Position numbers and translations under genes: made by a program. A stretch of 64,000 bases of DNA, from the NCBI GenBank assembly GCA_021297895.1, contig JAJTHN010000019.1, positions 117,363-181,362 of the forward strand, given 5' to 3'. The notes beneath the pieces were generated by a model. It saw only the letters and a program-made list of their open reading frames with translations, searched no databases and was not told the DNA's origin. This document shows positions 25,893 to 34,592 of this stretch, in pieces. Position 1 is the first letter of the stretch, and every line of letters begins with the position of its first letter. The stretch is from Phycisphaeraceae bacterium (GTDB lineage Bacteria > Planctomycetota > Phycisphaerae > Phycisphaerales > UBA1924).

Positions 25893-25970
25893 CGGCCCCA
25901 GCGGGGCCGCGGGATGTAGCCACGGGTGGAGCGGAGTCCGCCGACAGGCGGGCGGAGCGCAACCCGTGGA
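25893..25970 (-). repeat. REP palindrome 1
   Basis: This reads in reverse: a CCACGGGTTGCG...CGCTCCACCCGTGG inverted pair, a GCTACATC spacer and a GGCCCC/GGGGCC hairpin. A longer insert (GGAGTCCGCCGACAGGCGGGCG) separates the two arms. Confidence 0.8.
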
Positions 25971-26093
25971 GAGCGTGTCCCTTTCTCGATCCTGCCCCGG
26001 AGGGGCAGAGGGTTCATCTTCGTGCGTGTCGCCCCGTGTGTCCTGTCAAGCTCCTCCGCCCCTGCCGGGGCGGGTTCAGAACGCGCCGACGTT

Positions 26094-26186
26094 CCACGGG
26101 TTGCGCGACGCTCGGCCCCTGGCCGCTGCGCGGTGGGGCCGCGTCGCTCCACCCGTGGCTACACCCCTCTGCCCCTTCGGGGCGAA
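26094..26186 (+). repeat. REP palindrome 2
   Basis: Arms CCACGGGTTGCG and CGCTCCACCCGTGG are separated by an extra GC-rich insert, then GCTACACCCC and a GCCCCTTCGGGGC hairpin. A partial second copy (CGTCGCTCCACCCGTGG to CGCCCCGACGGGGCGAAG) follows at about 26192-26250. Confidence 0.85.
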
Positions 26187-26264
26187 GAGTGCGGGGGCGT
26201 CGCTCCACCCGTGGCGTGGAGGGGCAGCCCTGCGCCCCGACGGGGCGAAGACGCACGCGGGGGA

Positions 26265-26717
26265 TCAATCCAACACGTACGTCTCGTCGAACTCGACGCC
26301 GTGAGCGCGGAGTATCCGCAGCAACTCCGACTTGAAGTCTTCCTTCTTGTGATGTTCCGCCTGCCCCGCGATGTACCTCTTGACGGCCTCTTGCTGCGAC
26401 TTGCTGACCGAGAAGACCGAGTAGCCCTCTTGCCACGCGAACGCGGCGAGTTTGGGAAAGGTGTCGTGAATCCACTTCGACGACCGGGCCTTGACCGTGC
26501 GCATGAGATCCGACACCGAGCCGTCGGGCCGCCACCGCAAGTACATCTGAACGTGGTCTTCGACGCCGCCGATGTCGTAGAGCACGCCTTTCTCGGCCCG
26601 CACGACGCCGCCGATGTAGGGATAGAGGCGTTCGGCGACTTCGGGGGTCATCCACGGAGCACGGCCCTTGGTGGAGAAGACGACGTGAAGCAGAAGTTGG
26701 GAGTAGGTGCCGGGCAT
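26265..26717 (-). CDS. IS200/REP-associated transposase (TnpA-like, altered HUH)
   Basis: The 150-residue protein is a Y1 transposase of the IS200/RAYT type. Motifs are LLLHVVFSTKGR, the helix Y-P-Y-I-G-G-V-V-R, E-D-H-V-Q-M-Y-L-R-W, A-W-Q-E-G-Y-S-V-F-S-V-S and the catalytic Tyr115 in R-Y-I-A-G-Q-A-E-H-H. The HUH motif is normally H-V-H in this family; here it reads H-V-Q (residues 55-57, codon at 26547-26549), which could impair metal binding. REP palindromes lie on both sides, as expected of a REP-associated tyrosine transposase. No accessory tnpB is present. Confidence 0.88.
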   Translation of the reverse strand: MPGTYSQLLLHVVFSTKGRAPWMTPEVAERLYPYIGGVVRAEKGVLYDIGGVEDHVQMYLRWRPDGSVSDLMRTVKARSSKWIHDTFPKLAAFAWQEGYSVFSVSKSQQEAVKRYIAGQAEHHKKEDFKSELLRILRAHGVEFDETYVLD

Positions 26718-26788
26718 GTCGGGCCTTTCTGAAGAACGTGCGGCTCCGTTGCCCCTCCGGGGCAAGAAGAGGATAAGAGAGACTCGGA

Positions 26789-26860
26789 TCCACGGGTTCC
26801 GCGATGCTCAAAGCAGCATCGCTCCACCCGTGGCTACATCCCGTCGCCCCGATGGGGCGA
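26789..26860 (+). repeat. REP palindrome 3
   Basis: TCCACGGGTTCC, a nested GCGATGCT/AGCATCGC hairpin and CTCCACCCGTGG are followed by GCTACATCCC and CGCCCCGATGGGGCG. It lies 72 bases upstream of the transposase start. A small GCCCCTCCGGGGC hairpin precedes it near 26750. Confidence 0.85.
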
Positions 26861-27031
26861 AAGGCACACGCTTCGTCTGAGCCGGGAGAGGTGCGGAGAG
26901 GGCGGCACGCCCTCTCTGCATCAGCGCGACGGATCGACAAGCGGGTTGGAATCGGGGGCGGTTGGCGCGGGTGTCGGGGGGGTCGAACTTCCTCCGCCCC
27001 TGCCGGGGCGGGTCGGGCCGGATTCACGCTG

Positions 27032-27090
27032 TCCACGGGTTGCGCTGCGCTCCACCCGTGGCTACAGCCCGGCGCCCCTCCGGGGCGAAG
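27032..27090 (+). repeat. REP palindrome 4
   Basis: This is the cleanest copy: TCCACGGGTTGCGC, TGCGCTCCACCCGTGG, GCTACAGCCC, then CGCCCCTCCGGGGCG and AAG. It defines the consensus used for the other copies. Confidence 0.88.
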
Positions 27091-27518
27091 AGCGTGCACG
27101 GTTCGCGCGTCATGCGGCAGCCGATTGACGAGACCCGATCGCCGGTCGGCTTTGCCGGGATCACGGCCGCGCGGGCCGTTCTGCGTTGCGATGAACGGTG
27201 AGCTTTGGCCTGCTCTTCTCGTCTCCGCCCCCCTTCCATTGCCCCCCTTCCTTTCCCCTCTTCCCTTTCCCCTCTTCCCGCTCCGCCTTTCTTCGCGTCC
27301 TCGCGCCTTCGTGCAAGTCCCCTCCTTCCTCTTGCGTCCGTGTCTCGGGGGCTCCGTGGTGATACTCGTTCCTTGTGGGCCGTTTATGCGGGCGCGGCAG
27401 CAACAAAGTCGGCGAGTTCAAATGAAGTTCTCGCGTGTGCTGATCGATGACGAAGGCTCCCGGGCGCTGGTGCGGATGGTCCGCGCCGGGTTCGGTGCAC
27501 GCAACCGTGGAGCAGACC

Positions 27519-28241
27519 ATGTCCATCGTCCCTGACAAGATCGAAGCCCTTCTGACGTTCGTCAACGACCGTTCGGCCCAGTGGGAGGATCAGAGCACTC
27601 TCCTTCAGATCACCCCCACCGAGATGACCCATTGGCAGAACGCCATCACCGCCGCGTCCGCCAGCTTCGATGCGGCCAGCAAGGCGCGGGCGAACGCCAA
27701 GGCCGCGACGCTGACGCAGACGGCCAACATCACCGCCCTGCGCCGCAGCACCGCCCGGCTGATCGCCGCGATCCGGCTGACCGCCGAGCGCAGCAGCAAC
27801 CCCGACAGCATCTACGCCGCCGCGCTGCTGCCGCCGCCGGAGAGCCCCTCGGCACGCCCCGCGCCCGAAGCGCCCACCGACCTGAAGGCGACGCTCGACT
27901 TCGCCACCGGGCAGGTGACGTTGCGTTGGAAGGCTCGCAACAACGAAGGCAGCGTGTACCTGGTCAGCCGCGCGAGCATCGCCGCCAACGGCGCGGTCGG
28001 CCCGACCGTCGCGATCGGCTCCAGCGGCAAGAAGTCGTTCGTTGATGAGTCCGTCCCCGCGGGCGTCGCCGGGGTGCAGTACACCCTGCGGGCCCAGCGC
28101 GGCGGGCTCTTCAGCCCCGTGGTCACCCTCACGGTGCGCTTCGGCGCCGGCGCGGGCGGGATCACCGTCGTGACCAGCACGGAGCAGGGCGAGCAGAACG
28201 CCACGCAGCAGAACGGCGGCCGCGTGAAGTTCGCGGCGTGA
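27519..28241 (+). CDS. Fn3-like repeat-family protein
   Basis: The 240-residue protein has an all-alpha N-terminal half (residues 1-105, including ATLTQTANITALRRSTARLI) and a C-terminal fibronectin type III-like domain. The latter shows A-P-T-D-L-K-A-T-L-D...VTLRWKARN, V-Y-L-V-S-R and KKSFVDESVPAG. It has no signal peptide. The layout matches planctomycete proteins of unknown function that often occur in several copies. The three fragments at 22451, 24887 and 25640 look like tails of a related subfamily. GGAG precedes ATG 27519. Confidence 0.6.
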   Translation: MSIVPDKIEALLTFVNDRSAQWEDQSTLLQITPTEMTHWQNAITAASASFDAASKARANAKAATLTQTANITALRRSTARLIAAIRLTAERSSNPDSIYAAALLPPPESPSARPAPEAPTDLKATLDFATGQVTLRWKARNNEGSVYLVSRASIAANGAVGPTVAIGSSGKKSFVDESVPAGVAGVQYTLRAQRGGLFSPVVTLTVRFGAGAGGITVVTSTEQGEQNATQQNGGRVKFAA

Positions 28242-28395
28242 TCGGGCCGAGCGCTGTGACGCAGTGGCAGGGTGCCACCGTGGCGCAGTGAAAGGCAACG
28301 TGATGCCGGGGCCGTGCATCCGCACGGCCCCGGTTTCGTTTCGGCCGTTGGCCGCTGGCCGCTGACGCGAGCGGCTCCGCGCCGCGGCGATGTGC

Positions 28396-28401
28396 TACCG
28401 T
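28396..28401 (+). promoter_or_regulatory. -10-like box TACCGT before EamA transporter gene
   Basis: TACCGT ends five bases before ATG 28407 and no ribosome site is present, consistent with a leaderless transcript. Confidence 0.45.
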
Positions 28402-28406
28402 CGCCC

Positions 28407-29468
28407 ATGCCCAGCGGTCACGGCACAAAGGCGAGCGGTCTTGGCGGCGGGGTGTCGCTGGCGGTCTTTACGTTGCTGTCCTGGTCCAGCGTGCCGCTGT
28501 TTCTGCACTGGTTCGCCGGGCCGCAGTTCGGGCTTGAGGCCTTCAGCCAGAATGGTTGGCGATACGGCATCTCGGCGGTCTTCTGGCTGCCGTTCCTGGC
28601 CTGGGCGTTTTTCGGCCCGGGACGTGGTGGGGGGGCGGGGGGCGCGAGCGACACCGCCGGGCTGCTCCGCGCGGCGATCATTCCCGCGGCCTTCAACATC
28701 GCCGGGCAGACCGCCTTCGCGTGGGGGCCGACGCTGCTGGACCCGGGGTTCTTCAGTTTCATCTTCCGCGTGCAGATCATCTTCGTCACGCTCGGGGCGT
28801 ACCTGCTCTTTGCCTCCGAGCGCGACACGCTGCGCCGGCCGCGATACTGGCTCGGCACGGCGCTGGTCATCGGCGGGTCGATCGTGATGATCGCGTTGAA
28901 GCAGCCGGTGGTGGGGGGTGTAGAGGTGGGCGCGGGGGGTGCGGAGGCGGGGGGTGCGGGTGGTGCGGAGGTGGTCGCCGCGGCCGCGTCGCACGCGCCA
29001 TCGCTGCTGGGTGTGCTGGTCGCGCTGGCGGGGGCGGTGCTCTTTGCGGGGTACGGCCTGTCGGTCCGCGCCTGCGTTGGGCAGTACCGCCCCATCCTGG
29101 CCTTCGGCGTGATCTGCCAGTACACGGCCGTGGGCGTGATCGTGCTGATGTTCATCTTCGGCTGGACGTGGCACGTGCCCGCGACGCAGTTCTCGCTCTT
29201 TCAGATGTCCATGCTCGTGCTCAGCGCGTTCATCGGCATCGCCCTCTCGCACGTGTCGTACTACGCATCGCTGACGAGCCTGGGCGTCGCGGTGACGGTC
29301 GGCATCATCCAGTTGCAGCCGATCGTGACGGCGGTCGCGTCGGTGCTGCTGCTGGGCGAGCGGCTGAGCCCCGGCCAGTGGGCCGCGGGCGTGGTGGGGA
29401 TCATCGGGGCGATCCTGATGATCTCCGCCAGCAGGGCGCCGATGTCCGCCGCGGCGGTGGAGGAGTGA
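28407..29468 (+). CDS. EamA/DMT-superfamily transporter
   Basis: This 353-residue integral membrane protein has about ten hydrophobic segments in two EamA halves (the second around residues 195-345), separated by a Gly/Ala-rich linker near residues 170-195. Telling segments are F-R-V-Q-I-I-F-V-T-L-G-A-Y-L-L-F in the first half and VGIIQLQPIVTAVASVLLLGERL in the second. DMT carriers export metabolites or amino acids; the substrate cannot be inferred. The gene stands alone and has a TACCGT box 5 bases before the ATG. Confidence 0.82.
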   Translation: MPSGHGTKASGLGGGVSLAVFTLLSWSSVPLFLHWFAGPQFGLEAFSQNGWRYGISAVFWLPFLAWAFFGPGRGGGAGGASDTAGLLRAAIIPAAFNIAGQTAFAWGPTLLDPGFFSFIFRVQIIFVTLGAYLLFASERDTLRRPRYWLGTALVIGGSIVMIALKQPVVGGVEVGAGGAEAGGAGGAEVVAAAASHAPSLLGVLVALAGAVLFAGYGLSVRACVGQYRPILAFGVICQYTAVGVIVLMFIFGWTWHVPATQFSLFQMSMLVLSAFIGIALSHVSYYASLTSLGVAVTVGIIQLQPIVTAVASVLLLGERLSPGQWAAGVVGIIGAILMISASRAPMSAAAVEE

Positions 29469-29580
29469 TGCTTGCCCGGGCCGGGGGGCTGAGTGTCGCC
29501 GGGGCTGAGCGTCGCCGGGGCGGAGCGTCGCCGGGCGCTGAGCGTCGCCGGGGCGGGGCATGGCCGGGCACGGGGCGGGC

Positions 29581-29586
29581 TATCCT
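29581..29586 (+). promoter_or_regulatory. -10-like box TATCCT before groES
   Basis: TATCCT ends five bases before ATG 29592. There is no Shine-Dalgarno sequence. Distance and context match a leaderless start. Confidence 0.5.
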
Positions 29587-29591
29587 CGCAC

Positions 29592-29981
29592 ATGGCCGAA
29601 GAACGCAAGCGCAACGAGCCCTCGCCCGCGGCGAAACTCGAGACCATCGAGCCCGTGGGCAAGCGCGTGCTCATCCGCAAGGATGATGACAAGAAGCAGA
29701 CCAAGCGCGGTGTGCTCCTGCCGGACAAGATCGAGATCCCGACGATCACCGGGCGCGTGGTGGCGATCAGCACGCAGGTCGAGCGCGATCCGGACTACAC
29801 GATCGCGCGGTACGACCGCGTGCTGTTCAACCCCAAGCACGCGGTGCCGGTGGACTTTGAGGGCGACAACCGGCTCTTTGTCATCCCCGTCGAGGATGTC
29901 GTGGCGATCTTCCGGCGTGATGGTGATGGCGGCGGTGGCGGTGGCGGGGGCGGCGGGGGTGGGGGGGGCGGGGGGCACTGA
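29592..29981 (+). CDS. groES: GroES-type co-chaperonin with polyglycine tail
   Basis: The 129-residue protein is a Cpn10: PVGKRVLIRKDDD, RGVLLPDKIEIPTITGRVVAI and the C-terminal DRVLFNP...LFVIPVEDVVAIF. The mobile loop region (about residues 30-45) is present. It differs from ordinary GroES (about 97 residues) by a 20-residue charged N-terminal extension and a tail of about 17 glycines ending in His. No groEL is adjacent; it is followed after four bases by nadK. It is probably one of several groES paralogues. Confidence 0.85.
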   Translation: MAEERKRNEPSPAAKLETIEPVGKRVLIRKDDDKKQTKRGVLLPDKIEIPTITGRVVAISTQVERDPDYTIARYDRVLFNPKHAVPVDFEGDNRLFVIPVEDVVAIFRRDGDGGGGGGGGGGGGGGGGH

Positions 29982-29985
29982 GCGC

Positions 29986-31032
29986 ATGGGCCGGACCGTG
30001 ATGCTGCTGGTCAACCGGACCAAGCCCGATGCGCGGGCGGCGGTGGCGTGCGTGCGCTCGGCGATCGAGCGCTCGGGCGGACGCGTGGTCGCGGAGATCG
30101 ATGCGCTGCCGGAAACGGGCATGGGCCCGCCGCGGATGCTCGTCGATGCGCAGGGCGCGGAGATGCTGGTGGTCCTCGGCGGCGATGGCACGCTGCTGAG
30201 CCAGTGCCGGCGGAGCGTGCACCTGGGGCTGCCGATCATGGGCGTGAACCTCGGCAAGCTCGGGTTCATGGCCGAGTTCGATGAGGCCGCGGTGCAGAGC
30301 CAGGCCGGCAGGCTCTTCGGCGATGGGCCGCTGCCGATCAAGGAGCGCTCGATGCTCGAGGTCGGCTGCCAGCGCGCCGGCCCCGGCGGGGATGCGCACG
30401 CGGGCGCGGGCGGAGCGTGGTCCGGCGGGGTGCTCGGCGCGGCGGGCGCGGCCGGGCCTTCGGCCGATTCGGGCGTGCATCACCTTGGCCTTGCGCTCAA
30501 CGATGCGGCGATCGTCGCCGGCTCGCCGTTCCGCATGATCGAACTCGGCGTGCGCATCGATGGGTCCGAGGGGCCGGTGGTCGTCGGCGATGGCCTGATC
30601 GTGGCGACGCCCGTGGGCAGCACGGCGTACAACGCCAGCGCCGGCGGGCCGATCCTCGCCCCCGACACGCACGCGCTGGTCGTCACGCCGATGGCCGCGC
30701 AGAGCCTGAGCTTCCGCCCCGTCGTCGTCAGCGGCGAGAGCCTGATCGAGGTCCGCGTGCTCCGCGCCAACGAGGGCAGCGAGGGGCTCGGCGATGGCAC
30801 ACTCGCCGGCGGCCCCAACGCCACCGGTGCCGCGGCGAACGCGGCCAGCATGGGAGGAACGACCCTCATGCTCGACGGACGCGAGACCTGCCGGCTTCAT
30901 CGCGGCGATCGCCTGCTGCTCCGCCAGCACGACCGGCGCGTGCGCTTTGTGACCAATCCGCAGACCGACTACTGGTCCACGCTCATCCGCAAGATGCACT
31001 GGGGCGCGCGGCCGCGGTTCCGGGAGGAGTGA
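29986..31032 (+). CDS. nadK: NAD kinase
   Basis: NadK phosphorylates NAD to NADP. The nucleotide motif GGDGT is at residues 65-69, followed by [17 protein letters not shown], an A-L-N-D motif (usually N-E) and the conserved [24 protein letters not shown] segment. At 348 residues it is longer than the usual 290-300 because of Gly/Ala-rich inserts (about residues 125-165 and 265-290). ATG 29986 lies four bases after the groES stop, suggesting co-transcription. It converges with sucC. Confidence 0.9.
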   Translation: MGRTVMLLVNRTKPDARAAVACVRSAIERSGGRVVAEIDALPETGMGPPRMLVDAQGAEMLVVLGGDGTLLSQCRRSVHLGLPIMGVNLGKLGFMAEFDEAAVQSQAGRLFGDGPLPIKERSMLEVGCQRAGPGGDAHAGAGGAWSGGVLGAAGAAGPSADSGVHHLGLALNDAAIVAGSPFRMIELGVRIDGSEGPVVVGDGLIVATPVGSTAYNASAGGPILAPDTHALVVTPMAAQSLSFRPVVVSGESLIEVRVLRANEGSEGLGDGTLAGGPNATGAAANAASMGGTTLMLDGRETCRLHRGDRLLLRQHDRRVRFVTNPQTDYWSTLIRKMHWGARPRFREE

Positions 31033-31089
31033 TCGTGGCGCACCGGACATGTCCGGGTCCGCCGGGCGCATTGACCGGAGCCGAGTCCG

Positions 31090-32334
<1,245 letters not shown>

Positions 32335-32341
32335 AGACCGG

Positions 32342-32347
32342 AGCGTA
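32342..32347 (-). promoter_or_regulatory. -10-like box TACGCT before sucC
   Basis: On the minus strand TACGCT is separated from the sucC ATG by seven bases (CCGGTCT) with no ribosome site. Confidence 0.5.
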
Positions 32348-32428
32348 GAACACAAGTCGCGGCAAGTGGTTAAGCCCGCCGATTTTCCCGCCCGCCCGGC
32401 GCGGGCGAAAACCCGCCGCTGTGGGGGC

Positions 32429-32456
32429 TTGAGCGCACGCCGCGTGTCGCTACGAT
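32429..32456 (+). promoter_or_regulatory. carA promoter (TTGAGC - 16 - TACGAT)
   Basis: A -35-like TTGAGC (32429-32434) is 16 bases from a -10 TACGAT (32451-32456), which ends eight bases before ATG 32465. This is the only leaderless-type start in the window with a fair -35. Confidence 0.6.
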
Positions 32457-32464
32457 GGCCCTCG

Positions 32465-33733
32465 ATGAGCACCCAATCCTCTCCCGCGGCGGTCCCCGGT
32501 CGGCTCGCACTCGCTGACGGCAGTGTCTTCCATGGCGTGGCCTTCGGGGCCACCGGTCGACGCCTGTGCACCGCCGCGGAGGTCGTGTTCAACACGGCCA
32601 TGACCGGCTATCAGGAAGCGCTCACCGATCCGTCGTACACCGGGCAGATCCTCGTGATGACCAGCCCGATGATCGGCAATTACGGGATCAACGGCCAAGA
32701 TGTTGAGAGCGTCAAGGTTCAGGTCGCCGGGATGGTTGTGCGCGAGCTCTCGCGGGTGCACTCGAACTTCCGCGCGGAGATGTCGCTGCACGAGTACCTC
32801 AGCCGGGCGGGCGTGCTCGGGCTGAGCGAGGTCGACACCCGCGCGCTGACCCGACGGCTCCGCACCGGCGGGGCGATGAGCGGCGTGATCACCGATGATG
32901 CGTCGATCAGCGATGCCGAACTGGTCGCCCGCGCCAAAGCCGCCCCGAGCATGGCCGGGCAGAATCTGGTTCCCGCCGTCGGCTGCACGAGCGGCCAAAA
33001 GTGGACCGAGACCCTCGGCCAGTGGTCGCTGCGCGAGCAGCTGCCCGGCGTGGGAGTCGATGGCGTGATCCGCGGCGTGAAGGCCGCCGCGAGCGGCTCG
33101 GCAGAGCGGCCGCTGCGTGTGCTGGCGCTGGATTGCGGCGCCAAGGCCAACATCCTGCGCAACCTGACCGATCGCGGCTGCGAGGTCGAACTGGTGCCGC
33201 ACACCATCAGCGCGGCGGAGATCATCGAGCGATTCGACTCCGGCCGTGCGGATGGTCTGTTCATCTCCAACGGCCCCGGCGACCCCGCCGCGGTCGAGGC
33301 GACGATCGCGACGCTTCGCCAGATCCTGGCCAGGCGCGACGGCAAGGTCATCCCGACCTTCGGCATCTGCCTTGGTCACCAGTTGCTCGGCCTGGCGCTC
33401 GGTGCCCGCACGTTCAAGCTGCCGTTCGGCCACCGCGGCGCGAACCAGCCGGTGAAGAACGTCCTTACGGGCCGGGTGGAGATCACCAGCCAGAACCACG
33501 GCTTCGCGGTCGATCCCGAGAGTCTCAAGGCGGTGGGTGGCGAGCCGACCCATATTCACCTCAACGACCAGACGCTCGCGGGCTTCCGGCTCAAGGACCG
33601 CCCCGTGTTCTGCGTGCAGTATCACCCCGAGGCCAGCCCCGGGCCGCACGATTCATCGCCGCTGTTCGATGCGTTCGTCCGGATGATGCGCGAGAAGAAG
33701 CCGGTGAACTTCGAGCCCGTTGCGATCGGCTGA
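32465..33733 (+). CDS. carA: Carbamoyl-phosphate synthase small subunit
   Basis: CarA hydrolyses glutamine to supply ammonia for carbamoyl phosphate (arginine and pyrimidine synthesis). The 422-residue protein begins with the CPSase N-domain (ALADGSVFHGVAFGATG, FNTAMTGYQEALTDPSY). The C-terminal class I amidotransferase has Cys302 in GICLGHQLLG and His387 in QYHPEASPGPHD. All catalytic residues are present. carB is not nearby. ATG 32465 matches the family start. Confidence 0.95.
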   Translation: MSTQSSPAAVPGRLALADGSVFHGVAFGATGRRLCTAAEVVFNTAMTGYQEALTDPSYTGQILVMTSPMIGNYGINGQDVESVKVQVAGMVVRELSRVHSNFRAEMSLHEYLSRAGVLGLSEVDTRALTRRLRTGGAMSGVITDDASISDAELVARAKAAPSMAGQNLVPAVGCTSGQKWTETLGQWSLREQLPGVGVDGVIRGVKAAASGSAERPLRVLALDCGAKANILRNLTDRGCEVELVPHTISAAEIIERFDSGRADGLFISNGPGDPAAVEATIATLRQILARRDGKVIPTFGICLGHQLLGLALGARTFKLPFGHRGANQPVKNVLTGRVEITSQNHGFAVDPESLKAVGGEPTHIHLNDQTLAGFRLKDRPVFCVQYHPEASPGPHDSSPLFDAFVRMMREKKPVNFEPVAIG

Positions 33734-33771
33734 ACTGCGGGCTGTCAGGGCTGCGATGCGTCAAAAGGAAA

Positions 33772-33802
33772 GCCGGACGATCGTGTTGAGCGATCGTCCG
33801 GC
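33772..33802 (-). terminator. Rho-independent terminator of ndk
   Basis: A perfect 12-bp stem (GCCGGACGATCG / CGATCGTCCGGC) has a 7-base loop. In the ndk direction it is followed by TTTCCTTTT. The stem may also serve carA, which converges from the other side, but no T-run follows on the plus strand. Confidence 0.8.
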
Positions 33803-33845
33803 GGAAGTTCATCGGAATGGGGGAAGGCCGTGCCGACCGGCAGGA

Positions 33846-34316
33846 TCACTCCGGCTTGCCGCCGGCCATGTCGTAGATCCACGAGTCGCCGGCGCGCTTC
33901 CAGTCGAGGACTTCGCCCGGGGCGAAGAACAGCTTCAGTTCGCGCTCGGCGGCCTCGGGGCTGTCCGAGCCGTGGATGAGGTTGTAGCTGTTGGAGACGC
34001 CGAAGTCGCCGCGGATCGTGCCGGGGTTGGCCTTGGAGCCGAAGGTCGCGCCCATCATGTTGCGGGCGATGGTGATCGCGCCGTTGCCACGGAGGGCCAG
34101 AACGACGACGGGGCTGGAGGTCATGAAGCGGACCAGGCCCGCGTAGAAGGGCTTGGACTTGTGGGCTTCGTAGTGGGTCTCGGCGAGGCTCAGGGGGATC
34201 TGCATGAGCTTCATGCCGACGACCTGCAGGCCCTTGTCCTCGAAGCGGGAGAGGATCTTGCCGCAGAGACCGCGCTGAACGGCATCGGGCTTGAAGATGA
34301 TGAGGGTGGTTTCCAT
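33846..34316 (-). CDS. ndk: Nucleoside diphosphate kinase
   Basis: Ndk transfers the terminal phosphate between NTPs and NDPs through a phosphohistidine. The 156-residue protein has METTLIIFKPDAVQRGL at the start, and TIRGDFGVSNSYNLIHGSDSPEAAERE with the active-site His. A TATCGT -10-like box at 34387-34392 (minus strand) would give a leader of about 65 bases, so this gene is not of the leaderless type. Confidence 0.96.
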   Translation of the reverse strand: METTLIIFKPDAVQRGLCGKILSRFEDKGLQVVGMKLMQIPLSLAETHYEAHKSKPFYAGLVRFMTSSPVVVLALRGNGAITIARNMMGATFGSKANPGTIRGDFGVSNSYNLIHGSDSPEAAERELKLFFAPGEVLDWKRAGDSWIYDMAGGKPE

Positions 34317-34592
34317 GGGAATCTCGCTTTGCTGATGGGGTGATGGGGGTTTTTGCTGAGTGTCGGCGAGGTCGCCGAAGGGGCCAACGATAGGCGTGAA
34401 CGTGCCCTTGGGGCCAGCGGAGAGGTTCGCGGCCTTGCTCGCGGCGAGAAATGCCGATACGAGAGGTGGACTTGCGGCCGATGGGGCGCAAACTTCTAGA
34501 ACACCCGTCGAGGCGGGCGTCCGAGGGCCGAAGGTCCGTTTGGTATGTCGTCGGTGGAAGTCGATCGGGTGGCGGGGGTGCAGGAGTGGTCA

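Larger units (their letters stand above)
25819..26264. other. Gene-free REP cluster upstream-side of transposase
   Basis: This 446-bp stretch holds REP-type palindromes in both orientations and no credible gene. It adjoins the 3' end of the transposase gene. Confidence 0.6.
26718..27518. other. Gene-free REP and polypyrimidine region
   Basis: These 801 bases hold two REP palindromes (26789-26860, 27032-27090), direct copies of CCTCCGCCCCTGCCGGGGCGGG (one here at about 26990, one at about 26053) and a strongly pyrimidine-biased tract from about 27211 to 27335. No convincing gene was found. Confidence 0.6.

Noticed and set aside
25661..27099. Overlapping open frames through the REP cluster
   Set aside because: They arise from GC-rich palindromes and have Arg/Pro-rich products without motifs.
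31043..31056. Palindrome CCGGACATGTCCGG between nadK and sucC as a terminator
   Set aside because: Perfect 14-bp symmetry but no loop or T-run; could be chance in a GC-rich spacer.
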